12,148 bases of DNA from contig CANQQN010000040.1 in the NCBI GenBank assembly GCA_947625995.1, positions 1 to 12,148 of the forward strand, read 5' to 3'. Below, piece by piece: positions 5,697 through 12,148 of the stretch. This DNA is from an uncultured Lachnospiraceae bacterium. GTDB lineage: Bacteria; Bacillota; Clostridia; Lachnospirales; Lachnospiraceae. How positions within the stretch are numbered: the stretch's first letter is position 1; every line of letters starts with the position of its first letter. The notes beneath the pieces were generated by a model. That model did not search any database, was not told where the DNA came from, and worked only from the letters and a program-made list of their open reading frames with translations. Both the position numbers and the translations under genes were made by a program.

Positions 5697-6584
5697 TTAC
5701 GCCTCGCTTGTCTTTCCATACATTTTCAACTCTTCTATCATCTTCCACAGATTACACCCGATATGATCGACCAATTCATATTCATCGGCCGGGAAATCCT
5801 CCCTTGCCTGCCTGACGGCTTTATCGATCGCAGGCAGATAGTTCTCTACAAAATGAATTCCTTTCTTTCCGTGATGCGCCTTGTCCGAAACTGCTTTGCT
5901 GACAAATGTATGCACATCTGATACCTTTTCGTTTTCTTTGATCAGATCCATCTGATCTCCATATTCTTCTTTGATCTCCGACAAATGCATTAAAAGCCAA
6001 AACTCAAAGCACGGATTCGCAATATAGCATTTATAGCCCTTTTCTTTGCAATGAGCAATACAATCCACCATGTTTGATTCCGAATGTGTGTGCTTATCCC
6101 TGTCGATCAAAACCGCGAATTCATCTAAATCCTTGTTATACTTCATTAAATACTTCCGGTAATCAATATCATATCCGATTTTTTTAAGTTCTGTGACGAA
6201 CTGATTTCGTTGTCTTTTTGGTATGCTTTGGGGGCTGGTCAGATATTGTCTTATAAACTCCACAGAATACTGTTCTTTGAACTGGGAAGAAATCTCTTCC
6301 AGCATATCGTCTTCGCTTTGCTCTCTGAGCCTGATATATTCTTCTAATAATTCAATTACCTGCTTTGGAGCGCTGTTCGTATCATTCTTCCCACGCTCTA
6401 AGACTTTTACGTCGATCTGGGCGTTAATCCCGATCCTCTGCCTGTTTCTTGATATCCCTCCAAAATATTCTTTTTCAGTCACATTTCCCTCAACCGACAA
6501 AAAAATCCTTTTTTCCGGGATTATTTTCTGGAATTCTTCTTCACGCTCATATGCGGTTGACATTAATCTGTAACGGTTAATCAT
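5697..6584 (-). CDS. rloB: RloB-like protein, Toprim-fold partner of the adjacent ATPase (candidate phage defence)
   Basis: This 295-residue protein matches the RloB-like family. An early strand with FLSVEGNVTEKEYF (28-41) supplies the conserved glutamate (E32). The acidic pair AVLIDRDKH (157-165) has D161 and D163, and IANPCFEFWLLMHL (188-201) is the family's most characteristic block. The E...DxD arrangement resembles Toprim nucleases, so a metal-dependent nuclease role is likely but not shown. There is no signal peptide, so it should be cytoplasmic. The ATG at 6584 overlaps the ATPase stop by eight bases and has GGAG seven bases upstream, so the two are translationally coupled. RloA/RloB pairs sit in restriction loci and resemble lactococcal AbiL, an abortive-infection system. 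Codon and base use are AT-rich, unlike the pectate lyase next door. A second Met at residue 8 is an alternative start. Confidence 0.8.
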   Translation of the reverse strand: MINRYRLMSTAYEREEEFQKIIPEKRIFLSVEGNVTEKEYFGGISRNRQRIGINAQIDVKVLERGKNDTNSAPKQVIELLEEYIRLREQSEDDMLEEISSQFKEQYSVEFIRQYLTSPQSIPKRQRNQFVTELKKIGYDIDYRKYLMKYNKDLDEFAVLIDRDKHTHSESNMVDCIAHCKEKGYKCYIANPCFEFWLLMHLSEIKEEYGDQMDLIKENEKVSDVHTFVSKAVSDKAHHGKKGIHFVENYLPAIDKAVRQAREDFPADEYELVDHIGCNLWKMIEELKMYGKTSEA

Positions 6585-7959
6585 CTATATTCTCCAATAT
6601 TCTATCATCAAAAACCGGTATTGCTTCATAACGTCCTAACAGATACTCTTTATCAATCTTTTTATCATATCGTTCCTTATAGCGATTTAAAGAATATACG
6701 CTTGAACTGTGATCGCTTAACCGTTTTATAAACCAGATCTCATCCTGCCGAACCAGTTCCAGATCTAACAGGTTTGAGTCATGAGTAGTGGCAATGATCT
6801 GGCTCGTATCGTCTTCTGATGATCTGTAAAACAACTCAAGAAACTTTCTTGTGAGATTCGTATGCAGGCTTCTGTCTATCTCATCAATAAAAATAGCTCT
6901 GTTTTTACCTTCATAAAACAGAGGAATAAGATCAAACAGCCTCTGTGTTCCGTCAGATTCATCCAGATATTCAAACAATTCCTGAATATTTCCATGATTC
7001 TGCATCATTTTAGTTGTAATGATATTTCCCTCATCATCCCTGTGCAGTGTATAGATCTGATTCTTAATTTTTACCCTTACTTGCTCTTTCTGAATATCCT
7101 CTTGAATAGCATTAAAAATCTTTACCTTTATTTTTTCTGTTTCTTCATCGGGAATACCCTCAAACAGTTTATCCAAATCCATCTGGCTCTGTTTTGATTC
7201 CACAGATTCTACTCCGGTATCAAAATACTTTAAAACCATTGAAAACAGTTTTTTAAAATTTTCGTTTTCTACCATTTGATTCAGACCGTTATATTGACTA
7301 TTCGGGAATATGATTATCATTTTTTGAAACCATTGATAAACTTCGTCGATCTCAGAAAAAACACCATACTGTCCGCTGTTTCTTTCGGCAATATCCTTTA
7401 AAATAGTTCTTTTCTTCATAGAATCTGTGATTTTTTCGCCAAAATCCTCCAGATAGATCTCCCAGCGGACTTTTTCTTCATTATCTTTTATTTTTATCTC
7501 ACTCTCAGTAAATCGCCTGCCATTTTCATCAATGTCCCTATTATATATATAAGTTTCAGCGCCGTTTTTCTCTATCCGGATCAGCCATTCTGACAAGATT
7601 TCCTTTTGAAAATAGGAAACAGCGATTCCATAGGAATATTCCGTTCCTGATTGGGTGATCAGTCTGTATTCAAAGACACCCGGCGTTTGATATCCTTCAT
7701 TGCTGATCCTGAAATGTTTTTTATTAAGGTTTACTTTATCTAATCCTCCTAATATAATATCCCTTGAAAAACCAATGGCTTTGATCAAGTTGCTCTTGCC
7801 GCTGGCATTCGCTCCATAAACAAGCCCTGTTTTCAATATTCTCTTTCCGTTTCCGCGCATAATGTGCTCTTTATGCCTTGCAACTTTTGATGCGATCATG
7901 GATATTGTCTGTGTTGTTTTAAATGATAAATAATTACTTACAGAAAATCCTATAAACAT
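6577..7959 (-). CDS. rloA: RloA/AbiLi-like AAA (ABC-type) ATPase, candidate phage defence
   Basis: This 460-residue protein starts MFIGFSVSNYLSFK, the usual opening of AAA_15/AAA_21-type (OLD/SMC-like) ATPases. It has Walker A GANASGKS (49-56), a long middle region with charged helices (about 130-330), an ABC-signature-like SDGTQR (335-340), Walker B AIFIDEID (355-362) followed by a SLH D-loop, and a switch histidine in ATTHD (390-394). All catalytic elements are intact. Such ATPases work as sensors or motors with a nuclease-like partner; here the partner is the RloB-like gene that overlaps its 3' end by eight bases. A sampled line inside it (6841-6900) has 21 G+C of 60, against 36 of 60 in the pectate lyase (4381-4440), pointing to recent transfer. 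It has its own strong promoter. Assignment to RloA/AbiL rather than another ATPase-Toprim pair (for example PARIS-like) rests on the RloB partner. Confidence 0.8.
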   Translation of the reverse strand: MFIGFSVSNYLSFKTTQTISMIASKVARHKEHIMRGNGKRILKTGLVYGANASGKSNLIKAIGFSRDIILGGLDKVNLNKKHFRISNEGYQTPGVFEYRLITQSGTEYSYGIAVSYFQKEILSEWLIRIEKNGAETYIYNRDIDENGRRFTESEIKIKDNEEKVRWEIYLEDFGEKITDSMKKRTILKDIAERNSGQYGVFSEIDEVYQWFQKMIIIFPNSQYNGLNQMVENENFKKLFSMVLKYFDTGVESVESKQSQMDLDKLFEGIPDEETEKIKVKIFNAIQEDIQKEQVRVKIKNQIYTLHRDDEGNIITTKMMQNHGNIQELFEYLDESDGTQRLFDLIPLFYEGKNRAIFIDEIDRSLHTNLTRKFLELFYRSSEDDTSQIIATTHDSNLLDLELVRQDEIWFIKRLSDHSSSVYSLNRYKERYDKKIDKEYLLGRYEAIPVFDDRILENIDD

Positions 7960-7979
7960 CTTATCGCTCTCTCTTTCTT

Positions 7980-8000
7980 TTTATATATAAATATATATTT
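7980..8000 (-). repeat. Two overlapping AT palindromes at the defence operon start site
   Basis: TTTATATATAAA (7980-7991) and AAATATATATTT (7989-8000) are both perfect 12-base palindromes and share three bases. They abut the -10 box at 8001-8006 and cover the expected start site near 7994. This is where a repressor would act, but low-complexity AT sequence makes palindromes easily by chance. No regulator gene is adjacent. Confidence 0.4.
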
Positions 8001-8030
8001 ATTATATTGTGCTTTTTTCTCTTATGTCAA
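8001..8030 (-). promoter_or_regulatory. Sigma-A promoter of the rloA-rloB pair
   Basis: On the minus strand a perfect TTGACA (8030-8025), an 18-base spacer and a perfect TATAAT (8006-8001) lie 41 bases before the ATPase ATG. A GAAAGAGAGAG stretch follows in the leader, but the ribosome binding site is purine-rich rather than canonical. The gap between the protease stop (8095) and this promoter is strongly AT-rich. Confidence 0.8.
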
Positions 8031-8069
8031 TCATTTTCTATCTTTATATTTTATTTTTTGCCTTTTTTC

Positions 8070-8086
8070 AAGAGATTATTTCTCTT
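8070..8086 (+). other. Short inverted repeat downstream of the protease gene
   Basis: AAGAGA (8070-8075) and TCTCTT (8081-8086) form a 6-bp, 5-base-loop hairpin between the protease stop and the rlo promoter. T-rich sequence follows it only on the plus strand; on the minus strand it is followed by GAAAAAAGG. It is therefore not a convincing terminator for the protease, which reads the other way. Confidence 0.25.
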
Positions 8087-8094
8087 TTAAGTTT

Positions 8095-9867
8095 TCAATC
8101 CGGCAGACTGTCCGCCACGCACAGCGCCCCGTACCCGATCAGCGGGCTTGGGTAATCCTCCTCAAAAGGAAGCTGTCTGGCGCCTCTCTGCAGATAAGCC
8201 TTCACCTTTTCCCCATATAGATAAGGATCATTGCCGTCCGTGATCCCCCATTCCATCAAAAGGGCCGCGCTGCCGGTCACAAAGGGCGCCGCCATGGAAG
8301 TGCCGGAGAACGCACCGTACCCATTGCCCGGCGTAGGCGCCGTAATGTCCACGCCCGGCGCCGCAATGTCCGGCTTTCCCAGCGAAAAGCTGCCTCTTCC
8401 CGAAAAGTCCGCCAGCGTGTTCCGCCTGCTGTCATAAGCCGCCACCGTAATCAGACGCCGAGCGGTGGACGGAATGGTGAGCGTCAGTTCCTGACTGGGG
8501 TTCAAAAAACCGGTCTGGGCGCCCAGCACCCTGCCGCCGGGAAGCCAAAGGTCTACCCTGCCCACCACGACCCGCACCGCCTCAAACCTAAACCGCCACT
8601 CTCCCGGATCCACATAGTCGTCCACCGGCAGAAAATCCACAAAGATCTCCTGATTGACACTGTAGGGTCCCGGTTCTCCTACATACAGCAGAAGCTCCGT
8701 ACCGCCCAGCCGCACCCTGTGGGCGCCGGGCTGCCGCACTTCTACAGGATAGACGGTGCTGGAGGGACTGATCACCGATATGCGGATCGTATCCACATAG
8801 CGCTTCCAGATCTGTACGTTCAGTCCCGGCTCATACTCTCCCACAGCCAGCCGCACCGTTTCCCGCTGCCCCTCTCTCATGACAAAACCCGTATGCCCCG
8901 CGGCTGCCCCTTCATTTCCGGAGCCCGCTACGATCACACTCTTCCAGTAATTAGAAAGATCGTCCAGATACAGAGACAAAAGCGACGTGGAATCATGGGG
9001 TCCATAGGAATTTCCAAAGCTTAGATTCACTGCCACCGGAAGCTTCCGGTCCAGAGCAAACCGCACCGCGAAATCTACCCCCTGCATCAGCTGGGTGGTA
9101 CGGGGAAACCCTTGGGCGTCCGCATTCCCCAGCTTCACCACAAGCAGTGGACTGTCAAAGGCCACGCCCCGCTGCCTGCCACCGGAGTTGGCGCCGTTTC
9201 CCGCCGCAATACCGAGGACCGCCGTGCCGTGTCCGCTGCGGTCTTCCCCCGGTATGAAACCCGTCTGAGGCCTTCCGTTTTCCAGCAGCCTGTCAATCTC
9301 CTCCTTTGTATAGACGCGACCCAACGCGGGACCCGAAAGCACGTCCGCGCCTCTTTGTTCCGGCAGTCCGGTTCCCGCTCCGGGCACAATCCCTTCTACA
9401 ACGGGAGCGGTCTGATCCCACAGCGCCAAGATCCGGGTAGTGCCGTCCGGATTTTGAAAATCCCGGTTATAGATATCCACCCCGGAATCGATCACCGCCA
9501 CCAGAACATCCGTCCCCGACAGAGAAAGCGGCTCCCTTTGCACCGGCAGCAGGCAGGAGGCTGTCCTTGCCTGCTCCGTAGCAAAAAAGAGCCGCTTAGG
9601 CTTTTCAATATATTCAATTTCCGGCAGTCCGGCAAATTCCTGTATGCGGCTTTCCCTGATCCATACCACGGCATATTCGTTCAACAGGTAAGACACCCGT
9701 TCCGCTAACGCGGCCGCCCGGGTAAAATCTCCCGAATATTTTACGATCAGTTCCCACTGCTGCTCCGCGGGAAAATACCCTTCCTCCAGCACCAGAGACC
9801 GTTCCCGTTCCTCCGGCGTGGCCTCCAGACTCAGATTCAGCAGATTTTCAATCTTCTGGTCGTCCAT
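8095..9867 (-). CDS. Csp-like subtilisin family (S8) serine protease
   Basis: This 590-residue protein has no signal peptide. Residues 1 to about 112 look like the retained prodomain of clostridial Csp proteases. The subtilase domain then has a complete triad: D127 in VAVIDSGVD, H213 in SGHGTAV and S524 in SGTSMAAP, with the oxyanion asparagine N318 in AGSGNEG. Between N318 and S524, about residues 340-470 are beta-rich and match the position of the jellyroll insert that typifies the Csp family. Csp proteins activate the spore cortex hydrolase SleC during germination in Clostridium; relatives elsewhere may process other targets. All three catalytic residues are present, so this is not a CspA/CspC-type pseudoprotease. 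The start at 9867 has GGTGGG very close upstream, a rather poor ribosome binding site. It follows the preceding gene by 85 bases without a clear promoter, so co-transcription is possible. Confidence 0.85.
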   Translation of the reverse strand: MDDQKIENLLNLSLEATPEERERSLVLEEGYFPAEQQWELIVKYSGDFTRAAALAERVSYLLNEYAVVWIRESRIQEFAGLPEIEYIEKPKRLFFATEQARTASCLLPVQREPLSLSGTDVLVAVIDSGVDIYNRDFQNPDGTTRILALWDQTAPVVEGIVPGAGTGLPEQRGADVLSGPALGRVYTKEEIDRLLENGRPQTGFIPGEDRSGHGTAVLGIAAGNGANSGGRQRGVAFDSPLLVVKLGNADAQGFPRTTQLMQGVDFAVRFALDRKLPVAVNLSFGNSYGPHDSTSLLSLYLDDLSNYWKSVIVAGSGNEGAAAGHTGFVMREGQRETVRLAVGEYEPGLNVQIWKRYVDTIRISVISPSSTVYPVEVRQPGAHRVRLGGTELLLYVGEPGPYSVNQEIFVDFLPVDDYVDPGEWRFRFEAVRVVVGRVDLWLPGGRVLGAQTGFLNPSQELTLTIPSTARRLITVAAYDSRRNTLADFSGRGSFSLGKPDIAAPGVDITAPTPGNGYGAFSGTSMAAPFVTGSAALLMEWGITDGNDPYLYGEKVKAYLQRGARQLPFEEDYPSPLIGYGALCVADSLPD

Positions 9868-9952
9868 ATCCCACCAGCCTGTAAATGGTTTTCCCTATAT
9901 TCTATTTGCCGCTTCCTCTGATATGACCGCCAAAGAAATTTTCAGTTTATTT

Positions 9953-12148
9953 TTACTCTTCAAACATCCAATCCAGCATATCCAGCGTGTCCCCTGCAAG
10001 TCCTGCCAGACGGGGTTTTAGCTTCACACCGGCGGGCACCACCCCTGCGAACACGAAAGCGCCGGTGCCCAAAAAGATCCGATGTCTGCCTTTTTCATAG
10101 CGGAAGGCGTGGATGTTGACCACAGGGCAGTTGTCCACCTTCAGCGCCTTGCCGTACACCACCGCAAGACCCCCCCGGTCGTCGGCGTGGGTGTTGGTCT
10201 CCAGATCCGGCACCTTCAGCCATGGATTATGTGTTCCCTTTGTATGAAAATATCCGATGAGCACCTGCACGTCCTCCGGAAATTCCAGCACAAGCGTAGC
10301 GCCCTTTTCGTTGGCCTGCGCCTTGTTGAGCCGGATGCCGGTCAGCCCTTTGATCTCCGGCGCGCAGTTCTGGATCACACACTCCTCGTCGCTGAACACA
10401 GACGCGCCCTTCTGCACTGTGTATTGCTCAAAGCCCTCCGACAACACCCTGTATTCCGCCGCCGGCAGAGGCCGGATATCCGCCAGATCCTCCGTCTCCT
10501 CTTTTGGATAGATGCCGCGTTCCATCTCCGCCACATGCTTTTCAAAATTTTTGTATTCTTTCTCATACAGAGGCAGGCATTGGTTCCAATGGCCATATGC
10601 TTCCCCGTCTGGGAAGGGGATCTTTCTCTGGGGTGTCTGCATACTGTTGGCGTACAGGTAAGTGTCGCTTGTAAGCGCCGTCAACTTCCGGTAAAACTCC
10701 AGACTCTCAAAAAGCAGGCTGCGGGCATCCCGCAAAAGCTCCGGATCTCCTTTTAATTCCTCATCCATGGTGCCCTTATAGCGCAGCACCTTGACGGCGG
10801 CCTCCACTTTTTTCCCATAGGAACAGGTCATCAGATAAATGGCCTCTATATCCGTGGTGAAATAACCAAATTCCCGGACATTCTCCGTTACATACTGCTC
10901 GGCGGCTTCTATAGAGGCCTTCGCCCGATCCGCGAAGTAACAGGTTTCCTCCGCCATATCCGGCGGGGTCTCCCCATAATGAGACTCTCCGGCAAGCTCT
11001 CGTTTCATATATTCGTCCAGCGTTTCGCCGGGGGTGGAAGCCGATTTCCAAAGCTCAATATTCGGCCGGAATTTTTTCACATGGATCAGCTGGGACATGG
11101 TCATGCCAAGACTCATGGTCTGGCGGTTGCCCTCGGTGATCCCGATCCGGCGCAGGATCCTTGGAGCGCATTCTCCGGCGCACTCCAACGCGTCCAGAAT
11201 CAGCCTGCCTCCCTCTCTCTCACAGCCAAAGTGTTTGCAAAAAAGAGTGATCCAGTACTCACGCTCCGCCTGCTCGTCCCGCCACGGATCCCAAGCATAG
11301 CGGAACCATGCATGATACCAGAGCCAGTCCCGCTCCACCGCCTTCAGACGAGGCTCGGCCTTGTCCGCAGAGTAAGGCCAGTCCCAATAAAACAGCGGAT
11401 ACAGATGCAGCCCGCTGCCGCCAAGACGTTCCATACCTGCCTGCACGCACTTCTGGATAAAGCCCGGCGCGCCGTAGCGGAAGGGCTCCAGATTTGCCAC
11501 CACATGAATATTCATGATATGAGGCTGCCCGTGGGCGCTCAGATCCTGATGCAGCTTCTGCCACTGGCCAAAGGGCGTGTAGGTGGTGAGGCTCTCCCCG
11601 TTGTACTTCCACATGGTGTAGAGGTTTCCGTAGGACTTTGTGGCCTCCTTCAGGATCGTATCCGCATCACAGTCGTGGCCACGCATGATCAGCGGCGGCT
11701 CCTCGGTAAGTCCGGCCTCTTTGATGCCCGCCTTCACCGCCGGCAGAATGGTCTGCAAAAACCAGTCTGTCTTGTTCTGATGTCCCCGCAGCGCCTCCCC
11801 CAGACAGACCATCAGGCCGATATTGGGAAAGGATTTGATAAACTCCACAATGGATTTATATGTATAGTCCGCCACCAGCGGATCGATATCCGTCTGCAGA
11901 AGCTCCAGATCATGGGCCACCGCGAAGGGATAGGGAATGTGGATATTGTAAAATTTCAGTACCGTCCAGATCCCGCGCCTGCTGCACTCCTTTGTCAGCC
12001 AGGTGAAGGTTTCCCGGTTCAGGGCATACTCCTCCTCCGTCACCTCCAGCGCCTCCGGATAGTCCGGCAGCTTCACAAGAGAGGAAAACGGATGCCCGCT
12101 CCAGATATACAGGACGTTACAGCGCTCCCGCGCCATCATATCCAGAAA
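9953..12148 (-). CDS. Putative TIM-barrel glycoside-hydrolase-like protein, 5' end outside the window
   Basis: The frame stays open to the window edge (the codons before MMARER read F-L-D), so the start lies beyond 12148; 731 residues are visible. Residues 1-300 have the order seen in GH67/GH115-like barrels. These are an opening FLDMMARERCNVLYIW strand and helix, LKFYNIHIPYPF, GLMVCLGEALRG (111-122, with E118 a possible catalytic acid), RGHDCDAD, MWKYNGES, NIHVVANLEPFRYG and GLHLYPLFYWDW. The barrel closes with RYAWDPWRDEQAEREYWITLF. A helical stretch (about 305-580) and a C-terminal beta-sandwich (about 580-710) follow. The family is not settled; the resemblance is by eye. There is no sign of secretion in the visible part. 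Nearby pectate lyase suggests, but does not show, a role in acidic plant glycan use. The gene ends 85 bases before the Csp-like protease. Confidence 0.6.
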   Translation of the reverse strand, partial: FLDMMARERCNVLYIWSGHPFSSLVKLPDYPEALEVTEEEYALNRETFTWLTKECSRRGIWTVLKFYNIHIPYPFAVAHDLELLQTDIDPLVADYTYKSIVEFIKSFPNIGLMVCLGEALRGHQNKTDWFLQTILPAVKAGIKEAGLTEEPPLIMRGHDCDADTILKEATKSYGNLYTMWKYNGESLTTYTPFGQWQKLHQDLSAHGQPHIMNIHVVANLEPFRYGAPGFIQKCVQAGMERLGGSGLHLYPLFYWDWPYSADKAEPRLKAVERDWLWYHAWFRYAWDPWRDEQAEREYWITLFCKHFGCEREGGRLILDALECAGECAPRILRRIGITEGNRQTMSLGMTMSQLIHVKKFRPNIELWKSASTPGETLDEYMKRELAGESHYGETPPDMAEETCYFADRAKASIEAAEQYVTENVREFGYFTTDIEAIYLMTCSYGKKVEAAVKVLRYKGTMDEELKGDPELLRDARSLLFESLEFYRKLTALTSDTYLYANSMQTPQRKIPFPDGEAYGHWNQCLPLYEKEYKNFEKHVAEMERGIYPKEETEDLADIRPLPAAEYRVLSEGFEQYTVQKGASVFSDEECVIQNCAPEIKGLTGIRLNKAQANEKGATLVLEFPEDVQVLIGYFHTKGTHNPWLKVPDLETNTHADDRGGLAVVYGKALKVDNCPVVNIHAFRYEKGRHRIFLGTGAFVFAGVVPAGVKLKPRLAGLAGDTLDMLDWMFEE

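Noticed and set aside
5615..5719. Longer N-terminus for the pectate lyase from ATG 5719
   Set aside because: It would overlap rloB and the operon promoter and would place 35 residues before an obvious signal peptide that has its own ribosome binding site.
8070..8086. Hairpin as terminator of the protease gene
   Set aside because: The sequence after it on the minus strand is A-rich, so there is no U run in the needed direction.
5690..8094. Attachment-site direct repeats or insertion-sequence ends around the defence pair
   Set aside because: No matching repeats at the two edges and no transposase or integrase were seen by eye.

Overview
This window carries a block of genes that all read on the minus strand. 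It most likely comes from a Clostridia-type Firmicute, probably Lachnospiraceae-like. That is an inference from the start of an exopolysaccharide-type sugar transferase, a signal-peptide-less Csp-type subtilase with a jellyroll-like insert, a dockerin-bearing pectate lyase, strong GGAGG ribosome binding sites and consensus sigma-A promoters. No rRNA, tRNA, CRISPR array or transposase was seen.

Reading with transcription (right to left): 12148-9953 is the 3' three quarters of a large putative carbohydrate-active protein, cut by the window edge. It is followed by an intact S8 (Csp-like) protease at 9867-8095. A strong promoter at 8001-8030 then drives a markedly AT-rich two-gene unit: an AAA/ABC-type ATPase (7959-6577) overlapping an RloB-like Toprim-fold protein (6584-5697). 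This resembles the RloA/RloB (AbiL-type) phage-defence pairs and looks horizontally acquired. A second clear promoter (5661-5689) drives an apparent three-gene operon: a secreted PL1 pectate lyase with Big2 and dockerin modules (5614-3332), a TPR lipoprotein (3326-2580) and the ribosome-associated GTPase HflX (2565-1315). The three genes are separated by 5 and 14 bases.

From 1314 down to 284 there is about 1 kb with no credible gene, ending at the start of a membrane sugar transferase (283 to the window edge), which is probably the first gene of an exopolysaccharide or glycan locus. This stretch is not empty. It holds a near-consensus promoter (1166-1194) with an A/T-rich upstream tract and an intrinsic terminator containing a nine-G run (1082-1112). 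It also holds a long bulged hairpin (904-980) and an 8-bp hairpin (1011-1043), a further nested hairpin with a purine-rich internal loop (809-861), mutually exclusive hairpins (648-680), and two more minus-strand promoters (705-732 and 597-625). G-U wobbles in the helices fit transcription of the minus strand. I match it to no known riboswitch or RNA family, so this candidate structured leader or ncRNA is the best lead for something undescribed. Pectin degradation, the partial glycoside-hydrolase-like gene and the sugar transferase suggest a glycan-oriented neighbourhood into which the defence pair has been inserted.
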